Shown here: piece after piece, positions 1-15,000 of the stretch
How the letters are laid out: each line of letters opens with the position of its first letter
Position numbering within the stretch: position 1 is the stretch's first letter
DNA from: Progne subis subis
Lineage: Eukaryota; Chordata; Aves; Passeriformes; Hirundinidae
Assembly: GCA_022316685.1 (NCBI GenBank)
Contig: JAKJHU010000046.1
Span: forward strand, 4,129,001 to 4,193,000
Direction: 5' to 3'
Length of the DNA: 64,000 bases
Notes under the pieces: generated by a model
Databases searched by the model: none
What the model saw: the letters and a program-made list of their open reading frames with translations, nothing else
What the model was told of the DNA's origin: nothing
Program-made: the position numbers and the translations under genes

Positions 1-3000
1 TCCCATCAGTCTACCCGCACACAAATCTCGCTCTTCCTCCTGAGTCCCCTGCTGCTGTCTCTCCCAGTGTCCATTCACCTACTTCACTGGCACCACTTAT
101 CTTCATGCCCTTTGTTATCCAAGAGGCTGGCAATTCATGGCCTCATGTCTCAGGCTTCCACCCAGAGCTCAATCTGCATCTCGTGATCTGAACTACCTGC
201 ACCAGATGTATCCCTCAACAATGAGAAGGGACAACAACAACAGGAAACCTCAGTATAATAGAAGTAGGTGGAAACCACTTGAATTCCCATTTTAATCGTC
301 CACCCTGTCAAGATCTCACTTTCCCAACTGACAGCAGGAATATGAGATGACCCAAATGATCTGTAACTTGCTGGATTGGAGTGTCAAATGGCACTGAAAG
401 AACTAAGACAGAAGTCCTCCATCACCTGCGACCTATTGCAGCCCTCTGCCCAGTACATGTTCCAAAATTAACGCTAAACTACTCTTTGCCAAAGATTCAC
501 AGCTGGAATGGGGCAAGTAAGCACATATCATGATTTCTTGTCTGTGATTTGGTACCTACAGAGTCTACAAACGTGCTATCTGAACAGCAGATTCTATTAA
601 GTGATTTATACTTCAGAAAGTCTACCATATTCCCTTTCTACAAAGAGTTGCTGGAAAACTTCAATAGAAGCTCTGGAGCTGTAGTGGCACTGGCTGCAGA
701 TGTACACAGGCCTTACCAAAAGAAATGCATCCCGAGGATGCACGTAGGTGTGTAAAAAATGTATTACTCAGAAGAGGAAAAAACACAGCAATCAAATAGG
801 TCAATAGCTTTCCTGTTTAAAGTACAATAGGTGTTCTGGATTAAAAGAATATATCTTTATATGCATGAAAGATATGCCCTGGAACTCGTGGTAGAAGGAA
901 GATGATAGTTACTAACAGAAGGGAATTGGAAAGAATTTTACCTGTGCGTTGTTCTGGTTTGCCCCAAGGTTTCTTACCCTTCTCTTCACCCCAGTAATGA
1001 TGGTAAGCAGCATCACCTATGTCAGTGCTCTGACAATCTGTTGGAGGATGGACGAGTTAAAAATAAATCAACAGATCACTGATGTCCACATAATGCAGAC
1101 ACTGAAGTACCATCAACTGCTGTGACAATCCTGCCATGGAATAAATCAGTCTGTGGACTGCAGGGCACCTTCCAGATGCAGGCTGAAAATTCTGCTCCAA
1201 GACTTTGTGGATCGCTGCCATGTAATCTGGTCTTCTGAAACTTCCCCTCTATGCAGCACAAAACCTGACTGACTCAAAAAGAAATAGAAACTCCCCCCAA
1301 AAATTTGACTGCTGCTAGATGGTGTAACAGCTGCATCAGGTGGCTTACTTTCTCATAAGACTTGATATAATCCATTAATGCACATCAAGACCTCCAGCAT
1401 AAAAAACAGATTCCAAATCTTCAATCTCAAGCTCCATTTAAAAAACTCCTTTGGTTTTGTGTTTTTGTCATTGTTCTGAAGGTAACAGAAGCCCTTACCC
1501 AGTGACTTCAGCAAATTCCTCTGTGCATCTAAACTTTTCCTAGCTACTTTGACATTTCAGATAGATATATCTTATGCCTACTTTCTGTACACTACATTTT
1601 CCATATTTGCAAATATTTCCAATCCTATCAGCTTGTGTTGGCTGCAGTTTGAAGCTTTTATTTATGTCATTCTGAGCTTGTTCGGACTCTTCCCCTACTA
1701 ATGTATCTTATGTAATCCTCTTCTAGAGATGACAGATGTGCATTTTCAAAAAGAGGATCCTACATCTGTGTTTCATTTTAGTTTACTGTAGCTTAATCAG
1801 TACTTTGTTAACAGCATTATTTAAGAGACGGTATCAAGCCTCATGCACTTCACATGCATTTGTTAACTTCACAAACAAATCTAATCAAGAGAGCTTAAGG
1901 GAGAGGAACTAACACTTCCTTTCCTGCAGTACCTTTCACATTTCACTTCTAATGTTGTACTAACCCTGAAAAGAACCCTTGTAGTCAGACCAGGCAGATA
2001 TAATTCTGGATTATTGCTATTTACAGCTCTGAGTCTGCCCATATATCTTGCACTGTTTACTAGCTTAGCTGTAACTTCTCCCTTTATTATCTCAGTTCCT
2101 CCTTTCCTCCACCTGCTAATGTCCCAAAACTTATCAGCTTCATGGCTTAAAGTTCGAATATATTTTTAAATCATGTTATTGAGTAGTTGAAATCAGAAGA
2201 AATGCGACAAGAGATTCTTCTGCAAGTTTCCCATCTTCCCTTTGAAAGCTTCTCAATAGACAGGAATATACATGTGTAGACTACACATAACCTACAGAGA
2301 AACAGAAGAATCTGCCAGCTCTGGCTAACTCCTCTCAAAATAAGAATATGATTATTTTTACAAATATAATACAACCAGACAAGCAAGCAGTTAAACTACA
2401 GTCTCAATAAATAACTGTCCCATAGCTCCTAGCAACCCCTTTCCATGATTTCAATGGAAGCTGAATGGCATCTGGACCTCTGAAAAACAAGTTACTTAAA
2501 AACTGTTCCCTTCAAATCAAATCAGCTGATAAATGCAATTATGAACCAGCTTGATAGCATTCAGGAAAACAAATGTCACTTCCCTCTGTTACAATACCAC
2601 AATAGTAGTCATTACAGTCCCCTGAGAAACAAAGAAATTACTTTTGTCTGCTTCAGCTACTAATAGCAATTTACCCGCATCAGAAGCACCACTGATCATT
2701 CCTGATGTCCTGTGGAAAAACAAAGCACCAGCTGCTCCACACACAGCTGGGGCAGTAAGCTTCTGCTATGGATGCAAAACTTCTTGAGCATCAGTGGTCT
2801 CCCGGTTCACAGACATTTTTAAGTTACTCCCTTTGTATATTTTTTGATGAAACAGACCATAATAACATCAGCAATACCCCCTGGGACAGTCTCTAACTAC
2901 AACAAGCAAAAAGAAAAAGAAGTAAAGCAAGAGTTTCACTCTCTGCATTGGAAAGTCCTAATGGTGGAGGCTGGGAAGAGGTCACAGCCAGGGCTCCTGT

Positions 3001-6000
3001 TCTCTCAGCCAGCAAGTTCCTCTACCCGCTCCATTGAATTCCCAAATCTATTTGCATAAGGGGGTGCCATTCACTCTTTTGCCTCAATTGAGGCAAAATT
3101 GCCACCATTTCTCCTCACCCCTTCACATTAAAGAAACCTTCCTGTCCTCACATACTTCTGAATGGAGCAAGTCTAACACACGAATCACACTCACAGCTGT
3201 GAGTCTTTACAGCTTTGCTGCAAGCAGGACATTACATCACAGCCTGTTTGGGGCTTGCCTTATCACTTTTAGCCATGATCCCATCACCTTGAAGAATGAG
3301 GAGAGACACACTTCCTGAGAAAGTGATGCCCCTCTCCAGAAGAGGCATTCTTCCCTCCAGTTTGGCACAGAAGCCACCCTGCAGATCAACAATCAGGATG
3401 TCTTAATGACACAACTTTACATTTTTCTAAAAGATATGAATGAAGACTTGTTTCATTGTAATACTCATTGTCAGAGAAGAACATGCCACAGTATTATGCC
3501 CATTCCTACAGTTTTTGAGAAAAGCTGTCTTACTTCTTCACTGCATGTCCAAAAGTAATGCACAGCAGTAGCCCACATGGATTCCAACATTCCAACACAG
3601 TGTGAACACAGACTGGTCCACCAAGACTGCTGCAGCTGGTTGACTGCAATTGCAGATCATCCTGCAATCACACAGAAGGGTCCACAGTACAGCTACTGAA
3701 TACAAAAAACACTCCTCTATCCCCTTCTCATGTGCAAAACCCAAAATCCACAAAACTGTGACATGCCTCAGAGACAGCAAGTGATGTCAAGGGCAAGACA
3801 GCACTCCAGATCTCTAGAACAACTGCAAATCTATTGGGAAAAAAAGCCCACATGATGATTATGATTTGGCAAAGCACTCCATGTGACAATTGATACTTTT
3901 TAAAAGAAAATGTAATGAAGATTATAATCCAGTGGAAGAAGAGATGTACTTATACATGTATAGACCAGAGAGAGAAATTTGCACCAATTACTTGTAGGTA
4001 AGTTTCTAGCCTAGTACACAAGTCCACGTGATACAATGTAACATCCATAGATAATTTATGATCCCTTCCCATTCTCTATTATAATCCTGTGGTACACAAA
4101 ACTCTAAATCAGTTCTGAAATCCAAGGAAAAATTGCTCTCTATTTTTATCTTCAAAATTAGTAAAGATTATTAAAAAATGCATACACTTACATTGATGAC
4201 AACAAAAGCCTGGGTTTCTCAAACAGTGTAAATATTTACAATGCAAGACAGTGATGAAACAACAATCTCACCATTGTTTGGTGAGGACATTGCTCACATT
4301 CTATGTTGTACAGAGATAACAACAATGCATTTTTAGGAAAATTCTGTGCTACATCACTTATTTTCCATTACATCAGAGACGAACAGTTGTAAAAGCCATT
4401 TACAGACAACAGGCACCTAATCAACACTCTTCACTATTCTTTAACTGCTACCAGGCAAAACATTCCTCTTAAGGCAGAGTAAAAAGAATGTACTATTGAT
4501 TATATGATTCTGTGTCTTGGAGAAATGTGAAATCATTCATTCTTTGTCTTTGGGTGAGTAAGAAACTTCCAAAGCTGAGCACATAAGAATGTATTTCTTT
4601 TGAAAGATTTATGAGTTAAATATCAGGTAACTCTTTATAGTTTTAAGTTATAACATGTTTTTGCTGCGGAAGCCTTAACAAAATTTAGATTTCTGGATCA
4701 CTATGACAAACCTTTAAACTCTGAAGAAACACCTATAAACCACATTCTTTAGGACTTGCCCAAAGCAACTGGAGAGTGTAAAACCAGGGTCTTCAGAAGT
4801 TCAAATGAAGAGCAAAAAGAGCAATGTACCAAGCATCCTGTACCTGATTCTTCTGCTGACTTGCATGACACCGATGAGCTTGATTTCAACAATAAATTCC
4901 CACATTTTAAAGTAACCTGATTTCTCATGTCAAACTCACTACCAGAAGCCATTTGCTATCCCCCAAATTTAAAAATCCTAAATACATTTTGAATACAGGG
5001 AAATACCACGAGTCAATAAAGTATAACAGACTCCAGCGACAATTTTTTATCGGGAAATATACTCAGGCATAGTATGTTTCCTTAAAGGCTTTATACTTCC
5101 ATCTTTTTCTATTCTGATACCTTCCCTGTATATTTGCCACGTCCAAGAATGCCCCGTGCAAAAGGCAATGTGGGAAGGACCAATATTGTGACCTGCATGA
5201 GAACTTCTCCTCCAGGCAGAACAACATGCTGAGGGAGTGGAGACCACAGCTGCACTGACATTGCTGCCCATCTTTATTCCAAGCATCACCAATACAGAGG
5301 TGTGCTCACTGGCTGTGGTTTAAGAAGGCAGATCATTGGAGTTCTTTGGTTTAGACACCTCTGTGCAACTTCAGCATGAAAATATGCTATGAAGGGTTTA
5401 AGAATCTCTGTGTCATAGCATTATCATTAAAAAGTAAAGCTGTATAAAGCCCACAGACAGAGCCCAGGTCTGTGAACAAAACCGAATCCCTTCCAGTGCC
5501 AGAACAAGACAGCCTCTTCCAGTTGCAACCTTATCATGGCATTTGTTGGGTTAAAAAGGTTGCATGTGCCGATCGTATTTTGAGTGTTCCTGATGTAGTT
5601 TAAAGGCCAGGCAACTGATTTCAGAGGGCTGACAAACAGTCTCAGCCCAGCTCCCCGTGCCAGAGCTGACACCAACCCGTGCTGGCAGCAGCAGAGAATC
5701 CGCAGAGTTTCCCTTCATGACGGTGTTATTTCACACGAACGTGCTGGCACGTGTGTGTTGGTTCTGACCATCCTTCCCTCACAACAGTGCTCTGTGCCAC
5801 CCAAAAAGACGGGACTGGCATTATTGAAACCCACAGACAAGGCATTCCTTACCACAGTCTATAAAGGACCATTCATCTCCACTGTACCTAAAATAGCCAC
5901 TGGATGCAATCATGAGATGAATACATGACTGTGGATTCTTTTAAAGCACTGCCTTCTTGCACAGACAAGAAAACAGTGTCCAGCAGTTGCATCCTCACCA

Positions 6001-9000
6001 TTGTCCTTGTTCTCAATTCAGCATCAAGTGTTGACCCTTTCTGTCCCATCCAATATTAGTCTCTTCATTTCTAAAAGTATTGAGAAGTTTAGAGATTTTA
6101 TGAGCAATTTAGAGAAACAGCACAAAACTTCAGCAGTCCATTCCTCTGCACTTACAAGACCTGTACAGAATCCTATTAAAGCAAATCCATCACCAGAACT
6201 ACAGCAGTAAAATCCAGCTATCATCCACTAGCTGCACACTGCCAGCCAAATACAGCCAGCTGCAGAAAGCTACTGAGATAAAGTACCAGGTACAGAAAAA
6301 TTGTGCTTACTAATGAGAAACACTTAGAACTGCAAAGGTCTGTTTCTTGCTGCTGGAGAAGAGGCTGACTTGCAGTGCTCTTTTGACCTACTCTTAAATG
6401 ATTACCTGTTTTTATTCCAGCATGCATTTCAAAGCAATCTCCAAGCGTCTAGTAAGGGTGAGTGGAGGCCCAAGCCATCAGATAGCAAAATTCTGTGGGA
6501 CAAAAGGTTTTGAAGGAGTCTGGTGATAGCTGAAGGAATACAATGGAATGGATACTGGGATGCTGTTATATATCTACAAGGCAGTAAAAGAAGCTGCTAT
6601 ATTAAGTTCTCCAAACAGGGAAATAAAATTCAGGAGCATGGCAACATCACTCATACCAATTGACATGTCATGTTCTTCAACCCAATCACATTTTGAAGTG
6701 GCTTTTCTGTCTTTTTTCCCAAGCAGATGGTCTTTGCTTTAAATTAGTTTAAACAGGAACCACTGAGATGATCCAAGTGTGCTAAACAAGGCCAATGCAA
6801 CTCTGGTGCATATAAGCAGTACTGTAAAACCTGAAACATTCACAAAGACAGAACCTGGAAGAAACAATAGTTTTTATCAGGTATCTGTTGAAATTGAAAG
6901 CTAGAAGAAAAACTTCATTTATTTATTTATCAAGCTAAAATATCAGTAAGTCCTTGTGGAAAATCTTCTGCTGGATGAAGAGGCAAGCATCGAACATGTT
7001 GAATTTTACATCAGCAGTGCCCTTTGCTGCAGAGAGGAAAATCCACACAAATCCACCCTACACTCCTCCGTGTTTTTCAGGACCCATACCAGCTGACTTT
7101 CTGGTTTCCTTCTCTAAGTAGCTACAATGACGATAATATTCAGGGACATTTGCTCTCCCAAAGAGCAGATGAAAAATAACTCCAGACAAATAATTTGAAC
7201 ATCTGCCGAATTAGGCTAATGGAGAGATAATGATGTATTTCTCTATTAATCATTTTAAATGGCAAATGCAAGTTTGTTTTTTCTTTCTCAATTGAAAAAA
7301 GAAAACTACCTCCTATCCCCAATGTAGGAGATGTTAAAAAGTCAAGACAAAAATCTCCTCTGTTTTCTGCCGGCTTAAAACAGTTGGCTTGTTCCATTCT
7401 AGATAGTCCCATCTTTAGCACAGGCTCCCACACCTGGGCTGTACAGCACATCAAGATGTTCACAAGGTATATAAAGACTAAGGATGTCTTCTGTTATTTC
7501 TGAAGTGTCAGGAACCCCCAGGTGACCAAAACACTGCTGCTTTCCTCTTAGAGGAGCCAAGTCTCTGGGCGCTACAGGAAGCAGTGCTGTGCCCAGGAAC
7601 AGGCATGGTCCCCTCTGCGTCAGAAGCGACCTTGTGCCTGCCATGGCCCTTCTCCATGGGCCACGCTCTCTGAAAGAGGCATAAAGCCTTGAGCTCAGAG
7701 GAAGTTACACTCCTTGCTTTTCAGGGACACATGCTATTCAGTGAATGGCATGATCTGGCAACATTACCATCATTTTACAAAGAAATAATCTGGTACAAGC
7801 TCACATCTCCTACATTTCCTGCAGAGTTAACAGAAGTTTCACGTCTCAGCAAGGCCAGCTGGTATCTCACTGCCTCATTACAGATGACAGAATCATCGAA
7901 CTTAAGAAGTGAAATCAACAAGAGCTAAAACGTATTCAGATCCCAATCTTAGGAGATGTGAAATACCTAAGCTGAAAAGGCTCCCTCTTCCTTGCTGTGC
8001 TGCTTCGGCAGCAAAGCCACACAGTTGTCTTAAAATGCTCAACCTAACAGCTTCAAGCAGGAAACAACAATATAGCACACATATAATGCTCCTTTCTGTG
8101 TTCATGGATTGGGTGTTCTGGGGTAGGTGTGGGTTTCTTTAAAGGAAAAATAAAATCCATAGGAAGCAGATGCCCAACAAGGAGGGCATCTTTGCCTAAA
8201 AAAGAAGACACTGCTGGAAAAACTGCACCCTACAGCATTTAGCTGGGGCAAAGGCTGAGCATAAATGCAGGGCAAAGTTACTACCATCAATGTCAGAACA
8301 CCTGGTCTCCCCTCAAAATTACTTCCCCAAACACTGATTCTGTCCAGACCTTCCAGACTTGCAAAACCACTTCAGTCTCCAATCTTGTCCTATATGCAGG
8401 TTATGAATTAGAAGACTTCTCTAATTAGAGATCACCAGTGGAATTAGAAGATAGATTATTATTAGCAATTATCTGATCGAGCTGGAGCTGCACTCAGTTG
8501 CAAATTAGTTACTGTTTTTTCTAAGACTACCTTTTACACACGAATTTCCAATACAACATTTAGTGTCTCTTTAAAAGCCATCATCTATCAGCAGAGACAG
8601 AGTAGCTATCATACACCCAAGAAGGTACTTCTTAACATCTTCAAGTTTCTCATTCAAAGCCTAGAAAGAATGGCGAAGGGAGATGAATAAATCTGGAAAG
8701 GCACAGCCATCTTCACACACGAGTGGTGAAGGCATTTACAAGCTTGAATAACCCATCCCTCTGCAAGCTGTCATGCTGGAGTGGCATCTTTTCTAGAAGG
8801 GGTCGTAGAAAGCCCAGAGAGAGCATAGCACGCTGTTTTATTGCTCACAAAGTTAAAGCATGGCATAGCCTGCTAGTGATTTTCTTATTATTTGGCACGC
8901 TACAATAAAGGAAGAAAAAAAAGGCCCACAGAACCCTTGGCTCAGAAACTTGCCAACTCTCCTTGATTTAGAGGGAAAGCTGGACACAGAGAATAAAGAG

Positions 9001-12000
9001 CATCTCAGAAAAGCAGGACTGTGCTGCAGTGTGTCCATGTCACTGGCCTTGGTATGTACAGTCAAGTTGCCTTCCACTCCCATCCCCTGCTGACAAGAAT
9101 TACTTTCAGTCTTGAAACCCAACAGTTTCATCATCTTATTAAATTCCCAATTCCTGGCTCAGATGTCTCTCACATGCATTAGTTAGATTACATCAACCAC
9201 AAAGACCTGCCCATGAGCCACACAGGATATAGCTCAAAGGCAGTCACTCAGTGAGTTGCTTTGATCAGCTCTCTGAGTTCCTCTTCCCGCATTCATAGAG
9301 GCAGCAATGCAAACTGTGACAAGGGAAAAGTGTATGCTTTGTAGTGTCATGTGGAAAATGAGATAACACCAGAGCATCAGGATGCAACTGGAAAACACAC
9401 CTTCCTTGAGCAGAGCATCTACTCTGAAGCAGAACCATCCCTGCAGCCTCCTCTAACAAACCATGCGAGGCACAGACAGTAAAGACAGGCTAAGCCAAAC
9501 ACATGCAGGTCTCAGAGCAGAGAGCCTTAATACAGCAGCTAATGAGGACTTGAAAAGACAGCTGACAAACAGCCAACCAGCACAATGCCTGCAGGGCATC
9601 ACAGCCCTACCAAGTTTCTGCAAAGCACCTATAGTTCTGTGTATTGAGAACATGCCAACTAAAAACCTTCCCAGTAGGCAATCAAAGATGGATGAGACAG
9701 ACTTAACACATGTCCAAACTGACAAGTAGAGCTCAAGTAGACAGAAAGCAAACAACCATAACAAATATCTAACAAGACACAATGAAAGATCACAGCCAAG
9801 AATAAAATGCATGATGTATCTAATGCCCTCTCTATATAAGGAACTGACCCTGAGCTCTTTGCTCTCAGGCTGCTGGACCACATGATGCTATGTTTGCCGG
9901 GTATCACTAACAAAGGAAAAGTGAGTGAGAAATCCTATCTTGAATCACACATGTTCAACAGCATCTGAGCCGGGATCCTTGCCTTGCGGTTGAAGAAGCT
10001 GATATCAACACCAGCAGTAAATAAAAACCTAGGTCTGGGGCAGATACAGGTGCCTCAGGGTCCCCAAAACACCAAACACTGACCATGGCAGATCCTGGAA
10101 AGAAAAACACCACCAAAGACTGTAAAGCATATGTCAGATTTACCCTGCTGTATTTGGTATGTAGATATATAAAGCAGATGCTTCCACACTTGACTAGCAG
10201 CACCTCAAACGCAGCCTTACTGAGCTGGGGTAAAATGCAAGGAGCGCTTAGGCTGACTTCATATGAGGCACAGGGCTCTGGCAGGGCCATCTCCTGCTGT
10301 TTTGAAGCTGCAGTTCTAATAGATCACTTGCACACTGCCTCATTAGAAACAAGGCCTCATATTTCATTTAAGAAAGTAATCAGATGGATTAGGAAAAGTC
10401 AAAGTATAATAATTTTGAATTTCTTGCCATTTGAAAAATACAACAGTGCCATGGGTTCTCTATGATTTGCCTGGAAAACATCACAGTGCAGTTTTCCTAC
10501 ACTTCCAGGATTTCACATCATAAAAAGAAACTCATCTCTGAAAGGTCTCAGGAACTGCAGAGCTCTGTGGGTGTACTAGAGCAGGACCCTTTCACACTCT
10601 GCCAAAGCATGTAGCAGCTCACACAGAACAATACAGAGACCTTTCAAGCCTTGCAATTTTGCGATGATTGGTGAGGATTTCTGCAACATCAGAAATTCTC
10701 AACTTGAGCAGTCTCAGTCAGAGCTATCCTCCCCTGGCAGGTCTGACCCTAAGATGAAGGGTACAAAACAGCTGAACATCGCTGTCAAAATAATGACGGA
10801 AACAACATACATGCCTCATACAAAGGAACTGCTAAGAGGCAATATACAGTTTTCATGCCCCAAAACAAGAAGATATTTCAAGGCTTCAATAGGAAAATAC
10901 TGCCTAAGAACACCAATATGTTTAGAAGGCTGAAATCTGATCTTGTGTTTATTGGCTTCTGCTTTATTATGCCAAGAGCAAAGTTAAAACTCCCCTCCAT
11001 ATTTTAACTGAACCTGCTACTGTTTTTTGCTAATTCCCAAGATCAAGCCTGCCTGACAAGAATCATGTAATTTTACAAGGGTATCTCTCCTCCCTGCACC
11101 CCCTTATGTTACCAAACATTAATTTTGTGAAGAGTCTGCTGCATCATGCCAGCTCTAATTTAGTAACAATACTTTAAATTTCTCCTAAGACTTCAGAAGG
11201 CCTTGCAGTGGAAGAAGGCCATTTCACAGCAGAAGGATTAGCACAGTCTGAGATCCTGCATTTGGTATCCTGCGGTTGTACATTTCATAGCTGCCACTCA
11301 CCCATGTGGCCTCTCTTATGTTTAAAAAGTGCCATCTCCATGGGCTTTGGTACAGGGTGAGGCTGCAGTTCTCAGCTGTGACATTGTAATTTATATTCCA
11401 TTCTTTCTGCAAAATCTGAAGTTCCAGCAATTATGTGACATTTAGCCAACAAGTTCAGAAGTTACTGGCAGTGTGATTGCATAAGCGCACTTCCCCTTAG
11501 AGAACATGCTAATTTTTTTTTTTTTTTAAAGTCCAAGAACCTTACAAATACAATGATACAGATGACAAATGAGTTGCAGGAAACTAAGGTGTGCATAGAT
11601 GAAGTAAACGAAACTGGAAAACAGGCCAGAAACAGGAAAAAATACTCATATTTCCTGTCTCTTACAAAAAAACCACTTTAGCTACAAGTGAATTTCCTCT
11701 TCTTTTAAAAGCGAAGCAGATTTTTTTTCTTCTCATTGAAACAAGATAGCATGTAGTTCAGTACGCATTTATCATGTTTGGTGAAAAAATCCTTTCCTCT
11801 AGAGATCACCTGCAATGTCAAGTAGTAGCAAATCTTCAGCCCACCTGCTTTTGTGGATTATATGAATGCACTTAGATATATACACATATAGACACATTTT
11901 ATGGAAGCCGCTTCATTGTAAATCAGCGGTCACAGATTGTGCTAGAGAAAAATCACTGACAACAACTCTCCTTCCTAGTCCTGGCACTTCCAGTTCGGAT

Positions 12001-15000
12001 TTGGCAGGCAAGCTCAAGATGATTATCCTAAAAGCTCTAACAATAATCACAGTCAAAAGGACATTTTGGATGCAGAACTGCAAGGGGAACTCATGTTAAG
12101 TTACTAGAAAGGAATGAAAAATCAAAGCCTACTGTAAACTTCAGAAAGAGCCAGACTGCTCCCATGCGTGTTTCTTTCTCTGTCATCACCTATGGTAAAC
12201 TATTACCTCACACTCTTCACATTCCTCCAGTACGCCAGACTTCACCAGGCTTATGTATGATGAACCAAAAAGCCACTGCCAACTTTCACTTTCTATCTAT
12301 TGTAGCAGAGTTCATCATCCTGGTAAATGCAAACCCCTTAAGCGTGGTCTGCTGAAGGAGGCCATGGAAAACGTGCAAGAAGGAGACAAAACTGCACTCA
12401 GGGCAAGCAGAGTCATTTGCAAGAATTTCTTGCTATAATGTGGCCCATGTTATGAAACCATGGCAGAGCCCTGTATTGCATCACTTCCTGTTCTCTAATC
12501 CATCAATCACACCATAAATATTTATACGTGCATAGAAAAAAAAATACATGCACAGAAATATGCCACATTTTTCCATTAACCCTTCTCTTCTGACTGAGGC
12601 ATTCGTAGTTACAAGAGATTATAACAAGGATTGGCATAGTAGTGAATCACCCTCAATAGCACACTGCGCTTTTACAACTAGAAATAGAGGGATCAGAGAG
12701 ACTAATCCTCTGTCCTGGATGAGCCAAGGAGCCAGTGACAGGGAGAGCAAATATAAATACGCAGAGAAGGCTTTGTTCAGCTCCCATTGGTTTTGAAGGA
12801 GTCTCTTCAACAAAGAAATGCTTTAGGAGACTTTTACTGGTGACATTAAACAAAGACATCCCTTTTGTAAATCCCACAGTGATTTGGAGATGAGGGGTTC
12901 CCGCTAATAGTCTCGTGACATCACCTTCCCTCTCCCAGGAAAGTAAAGGCCAGGTCCACTGCCAAGACAAGTGCTTACAGTAGATCTGACTGAATACTTC
13001 CTCAGTAATTAACTGGTGCCACAGGGCAGGTTGTTCAGAGTAAATTTGTTGCTTCCTTCAGTTAATGGTACTCAAATGGTCCTCTAGAGGCAAAATTCAC
13101 CCAAACCCCATGTCTAGAAGCCAGTTTCTAGTTTCAGTCCTAGGAGTCACGGCAATGTGTGGACCCCCACACATGTGGTGTGCCCATGGAAATTCTCGTG
13201 TAATGAGAAAGCAGAACTTCAAACTCAACTCTAGCAACAAGAACAGAAGCACATCTCCCTTCCTCAAACTGCACAATGGCAGAGAGTTATTAGCAGTAAG
13301 TAAGTCTGACTGACAAATTATTCTGGTCATTAGAATCAGCAGATCAGACCCAGGGGAAGCCTAGCTATTTATTCAGAAGCACTGGGGTTTTTTTCCTTAC
13401 AGATACTCTTCCTTGCATGCTCAGTACATACACTAAAGAGGAACCAAAAAGCTTTTTAAAAATAAAGCACATTTGAGAGAAAAGACGCACAAAGGATTAG
13501 TATACTTAAAAAAACCAACCAAACAAACAAAAAACAAACCACTTTATGTGTAAACTTGAACTCTGCCCTTTTTTTCGTCTTTTTTCGTTTATCACCCTAG
13601 AGTTTGTCACCTTCTGTCTTTCTTTCCTTCCCCAATTAACCAACTGACCCTTTGATTCAAAGGGAGGTTTCTCGTCCTGTGTTGAGGACATGACAGAAGT
13701 CAAGCTACCAGCTCAGGAAAGAACAGCTGACAACATTTTTATTCCCTGTCATGAATCTCTCATCCTGGATGGTGCATAAATACATCATCTCACTGAAGCC
13801 ATGGCCAAACTGGGAGACAAACTCAGGCTTAGCTGAGGTAGCAGTGACCTGTTAAATGACATTCTTAAGTTGCAATGTCTTATTTCCCAAGGAGAAACTG
13901 TGGTGCTGTTGTTCATCTGCAGCCTCACCTGCAATATGGACTGGTGACATCTACTCAGTCTTGATGCCCTTAGAAGGGCAGGTATCAGGGCATACCCTCA
14001 AAATGTACAGTATTTATATTCCATATGAATTTTGGCTACGTATTTTGCAAGATTTACAGTTGGGATCTTTAAATGAGTCTCCAGGGATTAAGTGCTCATC
14101 TACTACCTTTATTTCATATAACTATGGAAAAATCTCAGCCTCACTTTCTAGAACCTTTCACTATTTTCCACTCATTACACATAGTTACTATATGTGCATT
14201 TAATCTAAAATTTCCAACACTGTTTTCAGTTGAATCCAATCAACCATGACATTTTGCCATGTCAAATTCAAGATTTGCTACTAAGCCCCCGCACTTGCCT
14301 GCAGGTACCAAATGTGAGCTCCAGACTTGTGTTCACTTTAAAAGACAGAGAAATTTAAAAGTAATTCACAAACACCTTTGATCAACATCAGCCCAAACAA
14401 GATAACCAGCAGGACATATAAAAAAGGCCAGCCTTCCTTCTCAGTCCCTTGGGAAAAGAAACTGCAAGTACTAGAAACTGCTGATGGTTGAGATCTCTTG
14501 CTGTTGATGAACTGTCTGCCTGTCTGGTGATGAGTTACATTTAAGAGTAAAAAAAGCTCTTAAACCATACCTTTAATTGCAAAAAGATCAGGCTTCCAAA
14601 GGCCCTTGTCCATTTACCTGCCTCAGAATCAATAAACACTACGTAATCCATTATTTGGTTTTTTAATGCTTCACATGAATGCGGATACCTTGATAAAATA
14701 CCACAAAAACATTGTGGGAAGCAGTGAAAAATAATCTGGTTTAGAAATTATGTGTTCTTTTGGGAAGGTTTTAGTAAAATCCAAACAGAAGTAGTAAAAC
14801 TGACCCTATCTCAGTGAAGAGCATTTCAACAATCTGGAGCTGTGAAAATTCACAGTGAGCAAAGCCCACCCAGCAAGAGTAATGCCAGCTCTGCTATGCT
14901 ACATCAAGCTGCCACCAGATCTTTGCAGTCAATCCACAAGTCAGCAAAAACTGTCCCAGCAAACCCTGCATGAGTTCTGTCTCACTATGGAAATTAATAC

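Noticed and set aside
9453..9881. 142-codon minus-strand frame rich in Leu/Cys/Ser, suggesting a membrane protein
   Set aside because: No homology recognised, no splice or promoter context. The composition is what reverse-complement AT/CA-rich DNA gives.
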